DNA of 64,000 nt from an uncultured Eubacteriales bacterium (GCA_900549645.1 URPD01000004.1:12440-76439), one strand, 5' to 3'. Numbered from the stretch's first letter, positions 9,386-18,349 are shown. The notes: a model not told the origin generated them from the sequence alone. Program-made: numbers and translations.

Positions 9386-10375
9386 TTAGTTGTTGAGCGG
9401 GAGCGTTATTTTTGCGATGCAGCCGCCGCCCTCGGCGTTCTCTATTTCAAGCTGTCCGCTGTGACGCGTGATTATCTCGTCGCACACGGCAAGGCCGATG
9501 CCAGTGCCGCGGTTCTTGGAGCTGCCCTTGTAGAACTTCTCCTTGACGTGCGGCAGCTCGCCCTCAGGTATGCCGCGGCCATAGTCGCGGATGCTGATAT
9601 GTACGCCCGCGGCGTCGGCAGTGAGCGCGACGTCGACCTTCTTGCCGTCCCCGCCGTGCTTCGCGGCGTTGTCGAGCAGGTTCAGGAACACCTGCTTCAG
9701 CCGCTCCGGGTCGCCGGGAATCAGCGGGATCTCGGCGGGGGGCTGAGTGTAGTTCACCTCAATACCGGCCTGACGCATCAGCTCGCCGTAGGTGAATATC
9801 GCGTCCTCAAGCTCGGCGGCGATGTCGATAAGCTCGACGCGGAGATTGAAGCGCCCGTCCTGTATGCGGGTGAATTCCAGCATCTCCGACACCATGCCCG
9901 TAAGCCTCTCGGCCTCCTTGGAGATGATGTTTATCCCGCGCAGAGAGTCGCCCTGCACGGCCTCGTCGAAAGCTATCGTCTCCGCCCAGCCGGTTATCGC
10001 GGTGAGCGGGGTGCGAAGCTCGTGCGACACCTGCGAGATGAACTCCGTGCGCGATTTCTCCGCCACGGCTACCTTTTCCGACATGCTGTTCAGCTCGTCG
10101 GTCAGGCGGCCAAGCTCGTTTTCGCTGGTCTTTTCAATTCTGACTCCGTAGCTGCCGGCGGCGATGTGGCGCGCGGCCTCGGTGAGATTCTCGATAGGCT
10201 CGGACACAAAGCGCGAGAACCAGAGGTTCACGCCGACGAGGAAAATACACATCAGAACGATGATGATTATCGCGGGCGTATACATCGCGCGGGTGATGAA
10301 CCATACCGCGAGCAACAGCAGGACTATTGCCGCCATGCTGGAGGCAAACAGTTGAGTTTTCAGGTCTTTAAACAT
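9386..10375 (-). CDS. HAMP-domain sensor histidine kinase
   Basis: A membrane sensor kinase of 329 residues. Two adjacent hydrophobic segments (about 14-30 and 33-53) are separated by only a few residues, so there is almost no extracytoplasmic sensor. A HAMP domain (about 55-108), the HisKA H-box with His118 (SHELRTPLTA), the N-box LLDNAAKHG and the glycine-rich RDYGRGIPEG / NRGTGIGLAVCDEI follow. The short sensor suggests it reads a membrane or intracellular signal. It lies 45 nt after a PhoB-type response regulator, its likely partner. Confidence 0.92.
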   Translation of the reverse strand: MFKDLKTQLFASSMAAIVLLLLAVWFITRAMYTPAIIIIVLMCIFLVGVNLWFSRFVSEPIENLTEAARHIAAGSYGVRIEKTSENELGRLTDELNSMSEKVAVAEKSRTEFISQVSHELRTPLTAITGWAETIAFDEAVQGDSLRGINIISKEAERLTGMVSEMLEFTRIQDGRFNLRVELIDIAAELEDAIFTYGELMRQAGIEVNYTQPPAEIPLIPGDPERLKQVFLNLLDNAAKHGGDGKKVDVALTADAAGVHISIRDYGRGIPEGELPHVKEKFYKGSSKNRGTGIGLAVCDEIITRHSGQLEIENAEGGGCIAKITLPLNN

Positions 10376-10420
10376 TCAGAATACTTCCGTTTTGCAGTGA
10401 TGAATTTTTGAACCGTTGGC

Positions 10421-11110
10421 TCAGTAGCCCCACTTGTAGCCGTAGCCCCAGACGGTGGTGAGGTATTCAGGCTCCGTCGGGTCGGACTCTATCTTGATGC
10501 GCAGACGGCGGATGTTGACGTCGACGGTCTTGAGCTCTCCGCCGAATTCGCTGCCCCACACGGCGGAGAGAATGTCCTCGCGGCTCATGGCCTTGCCGGG
10601 ATTTTCCATAAAGAGCTTCATCAGCAGGTATTCTATCTGGGTCAGCTTCAGGCGATGGCCGTTCTTCTCAAGGGTGCGGTTGCGGACGTTGAGCACGAAC
10701 GGGCCGCTTACGATCTCGACGGAGTTCTTCTCCTCCTCGTCCACACCGAGACGGCGGATGAGCGCATCGACGCGCGCGGTAAGCTCCGCGGGGGAGAAGG
10801 GCTTGGTGACGTAGTCGTCCGCGCCGGTCATAAGCCCGGTAACCTTGTCGATCTCCTGACTTTTGGCCGTGAGCATGATGATGCCCATCTTGGAGCCGGT
10901 AGCGCGGATGCGGCGGCAGACCTCGAACCCGTCGATATCGGGCAGCATAACGTCCAGCAGGGCAAGGCAGATGTCGGGGTTCTGCTTGAGCTTTTCAAGA
11001 GCCATTTCTCCGTTCTCGGCCTCTATCGGCTCGAAGCCGCTGCGGCGCAGGTTGATGACCACAAAGCTGCGGATATTTGCTTCGTCTTCCAGAACAAGTA
11101 TCTTCTTCAT
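10421..11110 (-). CDS. OmpR/PhoB-family response regulator
   Basis: The receiver domain has the acidic pocket LEDE, phospho-acceptor Asp53 (LLDVMLPD) and switch Lys103 (VTKPF). It is followed by a winged-helix DNA-binding domain (about 135-229) ending in VWGYGYKWGY, typical of the OmpR/PhoB/WalR group. The length is 229 residues. It is the first gene of a two-component pair and is preceded by a divergent promoter region. The regulon is unknown. Confidence 0.93.
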   Translation of the reverse strand: MKKILVLEDEANIRSFVVINLRRSGFEPIEAENGEMALEKLKQNPDICLALLDVMLPDIDGFEVCRRIRATGSKMGIIMLTAKSQEIDKVTGLMTGADDYVTKPFSPAELTARVDALIRRLGVDEEEKNSVEIVSGPFVLNVRNRTLEKNGHRLKLTQIEYLLMKLFMENPGKAMSREDILSAVWGSEFGGELKTVDVNIRRLRIKIESDPTEPEYLTTVWGYGYKWGY

Positions 11111-11166
11111 ATATGTGATTTCCCCCTGTTAAGGCATTTTGTAAGCATTATATATTATGACAAGTA

Positions 11167-11175
11167 ATTATATCA
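11167..11175 (-). promoter_or_regulatory. extended -10 promoter for the two-component system
   Basis: On the minus strand the sequence reads TGATATAAT, an extended -10 (TGnTATAAT) about 57 nt before the response-regulator start. No good -35 was seen at the expected spacing. Confidence 0.5.
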
Positions 11176-11298
11176 CAGCATTTACAAAAATGGTAGTCAT
11201 AGTTGCAAAAAAATATCATAAAAATATGCGCGTTATTACAGAACGTATGCATAGCGATGACATGTTATGTAACCCGGTGAGAGCACTTTTACTTGGCC

Positions 11299-11327
11299 TT
11301 GATATTTTGGTTCAACGCTGGTAAAAT
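11299..11327 (+). promoter_or_regulatory. sigma-A promoter that places the transcript start at the ATG (leaderless)
   Basis: A -35 TTGATA (11299-11304), a 17-bp spacer and a -10 TAAAAT (11322-11327). The ATG of the TetM-like/NYN fusion begins at 11335, only 7 nt after the -10, where transcription itself would start. No Shine-Dalgarno sequence precedes the ATG. Confidence 0.6.
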
Positions 11328-11334
11328 ATCTCCT

Positions 11335-13926
11335 ATGAAGAAAAATGTTGTTATAGGTATCTTGGCTCATGTGGACGCGGGGAAAACGACGCTGTCCGAG
11401 GCCATGCTGTACCTTTCGGGAAAAATCAAAAAGCTTGGCCGCGTTGACCACCGCGACTCGTATCTTGACACACATTCGATCGAGCGCTCCCGCGGCATAA
11501 CCATCTTCTCAAAGCAGGCGGTGATCGACCTGCCGCAGAGCAGCGTTACGCTTCTCGACACGCCGGGGCACGTCGACTTCGTCTCCGAGACGGAGCGCAG
11601 TCTGCGTGTACTGGATTACGCGGTTCTGGTCATCAGCGGGACGGACGGAGTGCAGGCGCACACGGAGACGCTGTGGCAGCTGCTGCGGCGCTACGGGATA
11701 CCGACCTTCATATTCGTGACCAAAATGGACTTGCCCGTCCGCGACAAGGCCGCGTTGATGGCCGATTTGCAGCGGCGGCTCGACGCGGAGTGCGTGGACT
11801 TCGGGGAAAACGCCGCCGCGCTCAATGAGCGGCTTGCCATGTGCGGCGAGGCCGCGATGGACGAATATCTGAGCTGCGGGGAGCTGAGCCGCGATACGAT
11901 CGCGGAGCTGATAAAGACCCGGCGCGTGTTCCCGTGCTTCTTCGGCTCCGGTCTTCGCACCGAGGGCGTCGAAGAATTCATGCAGGCGATCGACGAGTAC
12001 GCGATACCGGCAGCAGCGGGGGACGGGTTCTCCGCGCGGGTGTATAAAATAGCGCGCGACGCGCAGGGCAAGCGCCTGAGCTTTCTCCGCGTGAACGGCG
12101 GGGAGCTGTCCGTGCGGCAGCTTATCCGCTACGCGGGCGAGGACGGCGCGGAGCATGAGGAAAAAATCAGCCAGCTTCGCATATATTCCGGCATAAAGTA
12201 CGAGGCCGTCGATACGGTCAAGCCCGGCCAGATCTGCGCCGCACTCGGCCTGAGCGAGACTTTCCACGGTCAGGGACTGGGCGCGGAAGCGGACGTCTCG
12301 GTGGAGCCGATGCTGGAGCCGGTACTGAGTTACAGCCTGCTGCTGCCGCCGACGGAGGATCCGCGCGTAATGCTGCCGAAGCTGATGCAGCTTCAGGAGG
12401 AGGATCCGCAGCTGCACATCCGTTGGGATGAGCGCGGCAGGGCGATACGCGTGGAGCTTATGGGCAAGGTGCAGGCGGAGGTATTCCGCGCGCTTGTCAA
12501 GGAGCGCTTCGACGTCGATATCGCGCTTGACGCGGGGCGCATCATGTATAAGGAGACCATTGCCGACACCGTGGAGGGCGTAGGCCATTTTGAGCCTCTG
12601 CGCCATTACGCGGAGGTGCACCTGATAATGGAACCGATGCCGCGCGGAAGCGGCATAGTCGTGGACAGCGTCTGCCCGGAAGACGGGCTTGACCGCAACT
12701 GGCAGCGGCTGATACTCGGCCATGTACTCGAAAAGCAGCATCTAGGCGTGCTGACAGGTTCGCCGCTGACGGATGTGAAAATAACGCTTGCCGCCGGGCG
12801 GGCGCACCTGAAGCACACCGAGGGCGGGGACTTCCGTCAGGCGACCTACCGCGCGATACGGCAGGGGCTTATGCAGGCAAAATCTGTGCTGCTTGAGCCG
12901 TGGTACGCGTTTTCGATAGAGCTGCCGCCGGAGCTGATAGGGCGCGCGATAAGCGATGTGCGCCAGATGTCCGGCAGCTTCACGGGGCCTGACGACGCGG
13001 GCGGAATGCTCCGCATCGAGGGCGGTGCGCCGGTGTCGGAGATGAACGGCTACGCAAGCGAAGTGGCGGCATATTCTGGCGGACGCAGTAAATTTTCCTG
13101 CCGCGTGGAGGGCTACCGCCAATGCCATAATGAAAAAGACGTGGTTGTGGAGATCAACTACGACGCAGAAAGCGACGTGGAGAACACCGCGGATTCCGTG
13201 TTCTGCGCCCACGGCGGCGGCTTTAACGTCCGCTGGGACAAGGTTCCGGAATACATGCATCTTGAAAGCTGCCTGAAAAAGCCGGAGACTACCGCGCCTG
13301 TCAGGCCGTACCGCAGTCTCAGCATCGACGAACGCGAGCTTGAAGCGATAATGGAGCGCGAGTTCGGCCCCATAAAGCGCCCGGAATACCGCGCGCCGAC
13401 GGTGAACTCAGCGCCTGTGCGGCCGATCGCGCCGCCGAAGAAGCAATATATAATAGTAGACGGCTATAACCTCATCTTCGCGTCGCAGGAGCTTTCGGCA
13501 CTTGCGTGGGAAAAGCTCGACCTTGCGCGCGGGCGATTGATGGACATGCTGTCAAACTACTGCGGCTTTACGAAACGTGAGCTGGTGCTGGTGTTTGACG
13601 GCTTCCGTACCCCCGGCAACCCCGGCTCGCGCGAGGAGTACCACAATATACACGTCGCCTTTACCAAGGACGGCGAGACGGCGGACGCGTATATCGAGCG
13701 CATCGCGGATAACATCGGAAAGAATTATGACGTCCGCGTCGTCACGAACGATAATCTTATCAGGCTCTCGGCACTGCGTTCCGGCGTCCTGCGCACCTCG
13801 TCGGACGAGTTCGCACTGGAGGTGCGGGACGTGCTGGAGCAGATAGACGCGCTTCTGAAAAAGACGAACGACGGCGCGCACAAATACAGATTGGAACTGG
13901 ACAGAACTGAAAATGGAGAAAAATGA
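11335..13926 (+). CDS. TetM-like ribosomal GTPase fused to a C-terminal NYN (YacP/Rae1-like) nuclease domain
   Basis: An 863-residue fusion. The first ~640 residues follow the EF-G/TetM ribosome-protection architecture: G1 AHVDAGKTT, G2 RGITI, G3 DTPGHVDF, G4 TKMD, then domains II-V with TetM-like signatures (HLKHTEGGDFRQATYRA, QGLMQAKSVLLEP, VFCAHGGGF, EYMHLE). After a linker, residues ~702-855 form a NYN/YacP-like domain (IIVDGYNLIF, LVFDGF, TADAYIERIA, VVTNDN) with the conserved acidic residues of PIN-like nucleases. B. subtilis YacP (Rae1) is a ribosome A-site mRNA endonuclease. The ATG at 11335 is preferred over an ATG 14 codons upstream because the homologous start is MKKNVVIGILAHVDAGKTT and the upstream ATG would precede the promoter's start point. 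The gene overlaps ylmH. Tetracycline resistance should not be assumed; this looks like a chromosomal ribosome factor. Confidence 0.88.
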   Translation: MKKNVVIGILAHVDAGKTTLSEAMLYLSGKIKKLGRVDHRDSYLDTHSIERSRGITIFSKQAVIDLPQSSVTLLDTPGHVDFVSETERSLRVLDYAVLVISGTDGVQAHTETLWQLLRRYGIPTFIFVTKMDLPVRDKAALMADLQRRLDAECVDFGENAAALNERLAMCGEAAMDEYLSCGELSRDTIAELIKTRRVFPCFFGSGLRTEGVEEFMQAIDEYAIPAAAGDGFSARVYKIARDAQGKRLSFLRVNGGELSVRQLIRYAGEDGAEHEEKISQLRIYSGIKYEAVDTVKPGQICAALGLSETFHGQGLGAEADVSVEPMLEPVLSYSLLLPPTEDPRVMLPKLMQLQEEDPQLHIRWDERGRAIRVELMGKVQAEVFRALVKERFDVDIALDAGRIMYKETIADTVEGVGHFEPLRHYAEVHLIMEPMPRGSGIVVDSVCPEDGLDRNWQRLILGHVLEKQHLGVLTGSPLTDVKITLAAGRAHLKHTEGGDFRQATYRAIRQGLMQAKSVLLEPWYAFSIELPPELIGRAISDVRQMSGSFTGPDDAGGMLRIEGGAPVSEMNGYASEVAAYSGGRSKFSCRVEGYRQCHNEKDVVVEINYDAESDVENTADSVFCAHGGGFNVRWDKVPEYMHLESCLKKPETTAPVRPYRSLSIDERELEAIMEREFGPIKRPEYRAPTVNSAPVRPIAPPKKQYIIVDGYNLIFASQELSALAWEKLDLARGRLMDMLSNYCGFTKRELVLVFDGFRTPGNPGSREEYHNIHVAFTKDGETADAYIERIADNIGKNYDVRVVTNDNLIRLSALRSGVLRTSSDEFALEVRDVLEQIDALLKKTNDGAHKYRLELDRTENGEK

Positions 13927-14656
13927 ACTTCTGCGCCGCATGGAGGATCTGTGCGAGCGCGCCGAGCGCAGTGGGACGGTCTGCTCCAGCGGGTATCTCA
14001 GCCCAGCAGAGCGGTATCAGACCGAGAAATGGGCGAAGCAGCGCGGCTGCACCGTGGTGTTTTCGGGCGGCGGAGCCGACTGCGAGCGGACGGCGGCGTT
14101 CTTCCTGCCGGAATATATGAGCGAGGAATACTTTGACCCGTCGGAGCACTTCGCGGCGATAAAGCTTACCGCGCATTTCGGTACGCCGGGGCACCGGGAC
14201 TATATGGGCGCGGTGCTGGGCATGGGCGTCGGCCGCGAGTGGGTAGGCGATATCCGCGTCATGGGCGACACGGCGTATATCTTCTGTCTGCCGAGCGTGC
14301 ACCGGCACCTGCTGAGTATCGACAAGGTAGGCCGATGCGGGGTCACGGCGGAGAATATCGCGCCGGGGGACGTTCCGCAGGCGAAGCGCGAGGTGAAGGA
14401 AAAGAGCTTTTCCGTCATGTCGATGCGGCTTGACGCGGTGACGGCGGGCATGTTTGACCTCAGCCGCACCGAGGCCGCGAAGGAGATACGCCTCGGCAAT
14501 GTCAGTCTCAACTATGAACCGACCGAGAAGCCCGACGCGCAGATATCGGCGGGGGATATAATTTCCCTGCGCGGCGCGGGCAAGGGCAGCGTCACCGGTA
14601 CCGGCGGCACCTCACGCAAAGGACGGCTTTTCGTCTACGCGGAAATACTGAAGTGA
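13913..14656 (+). CDS. ylmH: YlmH-family S4-domain RNA-binding protein (ribosome quality control)
   Basis: A 247-residue protein matching YlmH. An N-terminal mixed domain (YLSPAERYQTEKWAK, FFLPEYM, HRDYMGAVLGMGVGREWVGDI) leads to a C-terminal S4 RNA-binding domain (MRLDAVTAGMFDLSRTEAAKEIRLGNVSLNY ... GDIISLRGAGKG). In B. subtilis YlmH binds stalled 50S-peptidyl-tRNA complexes and can act in ribosome-associated quality control. The start ATG lies 14 nt inside the end of the TetM-like/NYN gene, so the two are translationally coupled. YlmH is more usually found near sepF/divIVA; none of those genes are here. Confidence 0.88.
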   Translation: MEKNELLRRMEDLCERAERSGTVCSSGYLSPAERYQTEKWAKQRGCTVVFSGGGADCERTAAFFLPEYMSEEYFDPSEHFAAIKLTAHFGTPGHRDYMGAVLGMGVGREWVGDIRVMGDTAYIFCLPSVHRHLLSIDKVGRCGVTAENIAPGDVPQAKREVKEKSFSVMSMRLDAVTAGMFDLSRTEAAKEIRLGNVSLNYEPTEKPDAQISAGDIISLRGAGKGSVTGTGGTSRKGRLFVYAEILK

Positions 14657-14703
14657 CGCGGAAAAAACGTATATTCAACAATTTTACATAAGGAGACAGC
14701 ACA

Positions 14704-15921
14704 ATGAAAGCCTACGAAAGATTTATTACCTACGTCAAGACCCACACCGCAAGCTCCGAGACCTCGGAGAGCGTGCCGAGCAGCGACTGCCAGTTTACGC
14801 TGTGCCATATGCTTGCCGACGAGATGCGCTCCATCGGGCTGGAGGGCGTATATGAGGACGAGCACGCCTATGTTTACGGCTTCATCCCCGCGAGCGAGGG
14901 CTATGAGGACAAGCCCTGCATCGGCTTCATCGCCCATCTTGACACGATACCCGATTTCCCCGGCGAGAACGTTCAGCCGCAGCTCATCGAAAATTATGAC
15001 GGCGGCGACGTCGTCCTCGGCACGAGCGGGCGCAGCCTGACGGCGGAGAAGTTCCCGCATCTGGCTACCCTCAAGGGTCAAACCCTTATCACGACCGACG
15101 GCACGACCGTGCTCGGCGCAGACGATAAGGCGGGCATCGCCGCGATAATGACCGCCGCGGAGCGCATTATAAAAGAGAAGCGCCCGCATGGCCGCGTCGC
15201 CGTGTGCTTCACGCCCGACGAGGAGATCGGCCACGGCGCGTCGCTGCTCGATCTTGAGCGGCTGGGCGCGGACTTTGCCTACACCGTTGACGGCGAGGAG
15301 CTGAGCGAGATAAACTACGAGACCTTCAACGCCGCGTCCGCGAAGTGGGAGGTCAACGGCTTCAACATCCATCCGGGCAGCGCGAAGAACATGATGATAA
15401 ACGCGAGCCTTGTCGCTATGGAGATAAACTCAATGCTCCCCTCCGGCGACACCCCGGCGCACACCGAGGGCTACGAGGGCTTCTTCCACCTGACCGATAT
15501 GAGCGGCACTGTTGAAAAAGCGATGCTGAGCTACATCATCCGCGACCATAACGCCGCTTCCTTCGACCAGCGCATAAAGACGATGGAGCACATCGAAAAG
15601 CTCATAAACGAGAAGTACGGCGAGGGCACCGCGAAGCTGACTGTGCGCCAGCAGTACCGGAACATGCGGGAGCTTATCGGCGAGCACATGGAGATAGTCG
15701 AGCTTGCGGAGCGCGCACTGCGCCGCGAGGGCATAGAGCCTGTCACCGCGCCCGTCCGCGGCGGCACCGACGGCGCACAGCTCACCTTCCGCGGCCTGCT
15801 CTGCCCGAACATCGGCACCGGCGGCTACTCCTGCCACGGCCCCTATGAGCACATCACCGCCGAGCACCTTGAGACCTCGACGAACATCGTCATGAACATA
15901 ATCGACGAGAATCTGAAATAA
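14704..15921 (+). CDS. pepT: peptidase T (tripeptide aminopeptidase)
   Basis: A cytoplasmic dizinc M20B aminopeptidase that removes the N-terminal residue of tripeptides. The metal and catalytic motifs are present: FIAHLDT, GADDKAGIAAI (bridging Asp), CFTPDEEIGHGA (catalytic Glu pair), TVDGEE and the C-terminal His in the GGYSCHGPYEH region. The length of 405 residues matches the family. It starts from AAGGAG at proper spacing, 47 nt after ylmH, and probably has its own expression or is a distal gene of that transcript. Confidence 0.95.
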   Translation: MKAYERFITYVKTHTASSETSESVPSSDCQFTLCHMLADEMRSIGLEGVYEDEHAYVYGFIPASEGYEDKPCIGFIAHLDTIPDFPGENVQPQLIENYDGGDVVLGTSGRSLTAEKFPHLATLKGQTLITTDGTTVLGADDKAGIAAIMTAAERIIKEKRPHGRVAVCFTPDEEIGHGASLLDLERLGADFAYTVDGEELSEINYETFNAASAKWEVNGFNIHPGSAKNMMINASLVAMEINSMLPSGDTPAHTEGYEGFFHLTDMSGTVEKAMLSYIIRDHNAASFDQRIKTMEHIEKLINEKYGEGTAKLTVRQQYRNMRELIGEHMEIVELAERALRREGIEPVTAPVRGGTDGAQLTFRGLLCPNIGTGGYSCHGPYEHITAEHLETSTNIVMNIIDENLK

Positions 15922-15967
15922 AAAAACGCAAATTCAAAAAATCTCACGCTTATAAGGAGAGATGAGG

Positions 15968-17248
15968 ATGAAGAGCAGGCTTGGAGCGAGAAACTGGATC
16001 ACGCTGATACTCATCGGCCTTTTCGGGCAGTTCGCGTGGACGATAGAGAACATGTATTTCAACGTGTTCCTCTATAACACTATCAGCACCGACCCCGGCT
16101 ACATCGCCGCGATGGTAGGCTGGTCTGCCGCCGCCGCGACGGTGACGACGCTTCTCATGGGCGCGCTGTCAGACCGCGTCGGCAAGCGCAAGGCGTTCAT
16201 CTGCGCGGGCTACATACTCTGGGGGCTCTCGACCGCCGCCTTCGGCTACATTACGCCTGAAAACGCGGGGCGGCTTTTCCCTGCGGCGAACGCGTCGGCG
16301 GCCGCGGCGGTGATGGTGGTCGTGCTCGACTGCGTGATGACCTTCTTCGGCAGCACCGCGAACGACGCGGCCTTCAACGCCTACGTCACGGATATCACCG
16401 ACAGCGACAACCGCGGCCGGGCGGAGAGTGTGCTGGCGATACTGCCGCTCATCTCCATGCTGATAATCTTCGGCGGCTTCGACGGACTGACCCAGCAGGG
16501 GAGATGGCGCGAGTTTTTCAACATCTTCGGCGTCTCGGTATCCGTCGTCGGGCTTGTGTCGCTCGTACTGGTCAAGGATTCGCCGCGGCTTACGCCGAGG
16601 CGGGACAGCTATTTCAAAAACCTGCTCTACGGCCTGCGCCCCGGCGTCGTGCGTGAGAATCTGCAGCTGTACCTGTCGTTCGCGGCGTTCAGCGTGTTCT
16701 CAATCGCCGTGCAGGTGTTCTTCCCGTACCTGATAATCTATATTCAGAACTATCTCGGCATCAAGGATTACGCGATAGTCCTCGGTGTGGTGCTGATATT
16801 TGCAAGCGTCGTGAGCGTCGTCTCCGGCAGATTCATCGACCGGGTCGGCAAAATGCGTTTCACCGTGCCCGCGGCGGCGATCATGCTCATCGGCCTTGCG
16901 GCGATGTATTTCGTGCGCGGCAACGCCGGGGTTATGATCGCGGGCAGCGTGATGATGAGCGGGTATATGATGATGTCCGCCGCCCTCGGCGCGAATATCC
17001 GCGACTGGACGCCCAAGGACAAGGCCGGGCATTTTCAGGGCATCCGCATGATATTCGCAGTGCTGCTGCCGATGATAATCGGCCCCGTAATAGGCGCGGA
17101 GGTCATCCGCAATTCCGACAGCACGTATATGGAGCTGGGGCAGCTCAAGACCGTGCCGACTCCGGGGATATTCCTCGCGGCGGCGGCAGTCCTGATGCTG
17201 ACGGCGATACCCGTGCTGATGCTGAGAAAAAGCGAAAAAAAGAGATAA
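15968..17248 (+). CDS. MFS transporter, probably for a sugar
   Basis: A 12-helix major facilitator protein of 426 residues. The loop 2-3 motif GALSDRVGKRK and the repeated SGRFIDRVGKMR in the second half mark the two six-helix halves. The composition resembles MFS sugar transporters of the GPH/SLC45 kind. The start was set at the ATG at 15968 because AAGGAG lies 8 nt upstream; an ATG two codons earlier is only 2 nt from it. The next gene, 10 nt away, is an N-acetylhexosamine-kinase-like enzyme, suggesting import of a sugar that is then phosphorylated. The substrate is inference. Confidence 0.85.
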   Translation: MKSRLGARNWITLILIGLFGQFAWTIENMYFNVFLYNTISTDPGYIAAMVGWSAAAATVTTLLMGALSDRVGKRKAFICAGYILWGLSTAAFGYITPENAGRLFPAANASAAAAVMVVVLDCVMTFFGSTANDAAFNAYVTDITDSDNRGRAESVLAILPLISMLIIFGGFDGLTQQGRWREFFNIFGVSVSVVGLVSLVLVKDSPRLTPRRDSYFKNLLYGLRPGVVRENLQLYLSFAAFSVFSIAVQVFFPYLIIYIQNYLGIKDYAIVLGVVLIFASVVSVVSGRFIDRVGKMRFTVPAAAIMLIGLAAMYFVRGNAGVMIAGSVMMSGYMMMSAALGANIRDWTPKDKAGHFQGIRMIFAVLLPMIIGPVIGAEVIRNSDSTYMELGQLKTVPTPGIFLAAAAVLMLTAIPVLMLRKSEKKR

Positions 17249-17258
17249 GGCGAACGCG

Positions 17259-18335
17259 ATGAAAGATGCAATATTCCATTTCCCGACGGACGGAACTCCG
17301 GCGGAGTGCGAACAGATAAAATGCGGCCATATAAACCAGACCTATCTGATAACGACCGATACGGGGGCGAAATATGTCCTGCAATGGGTCAATCAGTACG
17401 TTTTCCCGAACGTTGACGCGATAATGGGCAACATGTCCGCGATAAGCGCGTATCTGCGCGGGCAGAACGAGCGCATGTCCATGATAAGCTACATCGACAC
17501 GCGCGACGGCAAAAACTATTATGACGACGGAGAGGGCGGCTGCTGGCGGGCTTACAGGTTCGTCGATAACAGCATATGCCTCCAGAGCGCGGAGACCCTG
17601 TCCGATTTCTATGAGAGTGCGCGGGCGTTCGGGCATTTTCAGTACACACTGCGCGGTTTCCCGGCGCAGACGCTTCAGGAGACGATAGTGGATTTCCACA
17701 ATACGCCCGTGAGATATGAGCAGCTCCGCGCCGCAATCAGCGCCGACCCGCTTGGCCGCGCGGCGTCCGTGCAGCAGGAGATCGACTTCATATTCGAACG
17801 CGAGCAGCGCGCGGGTACGCTCCAGCGTATGCGCGACGCGGGGGAGCTGCCCGTCCGCGTCACGCACAACGACACGAAGATAAATAACGTCCTGCTCGAC
17901 GCGGACACGCGCCGTGCGCTGTGCGTCATTGACCTCGACACCGTCATGCCGGGGCTGTCGGCCTACGATTTCGGCGACGCGATCCGCTTCGGCGCGTCCA
18001 CCGCGGCGGAGGATGAGCGGGAGCTGGAGCGTGTACGGCTCGATCTGAACCTGTACCGTGTGTTCACGCGCGGCTTTGCTGAAGCCTGCCCCAGCCTGAC
18101 GCGGGCGGAGCGCGATGTGCTGCCGCTTGGCGCGTTTGTGATGACGCTTGAGTGCGGCCTGAGGTTCCTCGCCGACTACATAAACGGCGATAAGTATTTC
18201 TCCATAGACCGCGAGAGCCACAATCTTGACCGTGCGCGCACACAGCTCAAGCTGATAAGCGAGATGGAATCGCATTGGGACGAGCTGATGCAAATAAACA
18301 GCGAAGAAGCCTATTTTAGACCTGATCTCGGATGA
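17259..18335 (+). CDS. APH-fold sugar kinase, N-acetylhexosamine 1-kinase (NahK)-like
   Basis: A 358-residue aminoglycoside-phosphotransferase-fold kinase. The catalytic loop VTHNDTKINNVLLD and the metal-binding VIDLDTVMPGL, followed by YDFGDAIRFGA, closely match the bifidobacterial NahK/LnpB group, which phosphorylates GlcNAc or GalNAc at C1 in the lacto-N-biose pathway. A nucleotide-binding lobe (GHINQTYLI ... YVLQWVN) precedes it. It is paired with an MFS transporter. No lacto-N-biose phosphorylase is present, so the exact sugar is unproven; related members act on other sugars or choline-like molecules. Confidence 0.75.
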   Translation: MKDAIFHFPTDGTPAECEQIKCGHINQTYLITTDTGAKYVLQWVNQYVFPNVDAIMGNMSAISAYLRGQNERMSMISYIDTRDGKNYYDDGEGGCWRAYRFVDNSICLQSAETLSDFYESARAFGHFQYTLRGFPAQTLQETIVDFHNTPVRYEQLRAAISADPLGRAASVQQEIDFIFEREQRAGTLQRMRDAGELPVRVTHNDTKINNVLLDADTRRALCVIDLDTVMPGLSAYDFGDAIRFGASTAAEDERELERVRLDLNLYRVFTRGFAEACPSLTRAERDVLPLGAFVMTLECGLRFLADYINGDKYFSIDRESHNLDRARTQLKLISEMESHWDELMQINSEEAYFRPDLG

Positions 18336-18349
18336 GATTAGGTCTTTTT
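18318..18349 (+). terminator. intrinsic terminator overlapping the kinase stop codon
   Basis: A 12-bp stem (AGACCTGATCTC with GAGATTAGGTCT, one G-T pair) spans 18318-18329 and 18334-18345 and is followed by TTTTT. The TGA stop at 18333-18335 lies in the loop. Confidence 0.8.

Noticed and set aside
11335..13926. Calling the TetM-like gene a tetracycline resistance gene
   Set aside because: TetM-like signatures alone do not show resistance; the NYN fusion and ylmH partner point to a ribosome factor, and no mobile context is present.
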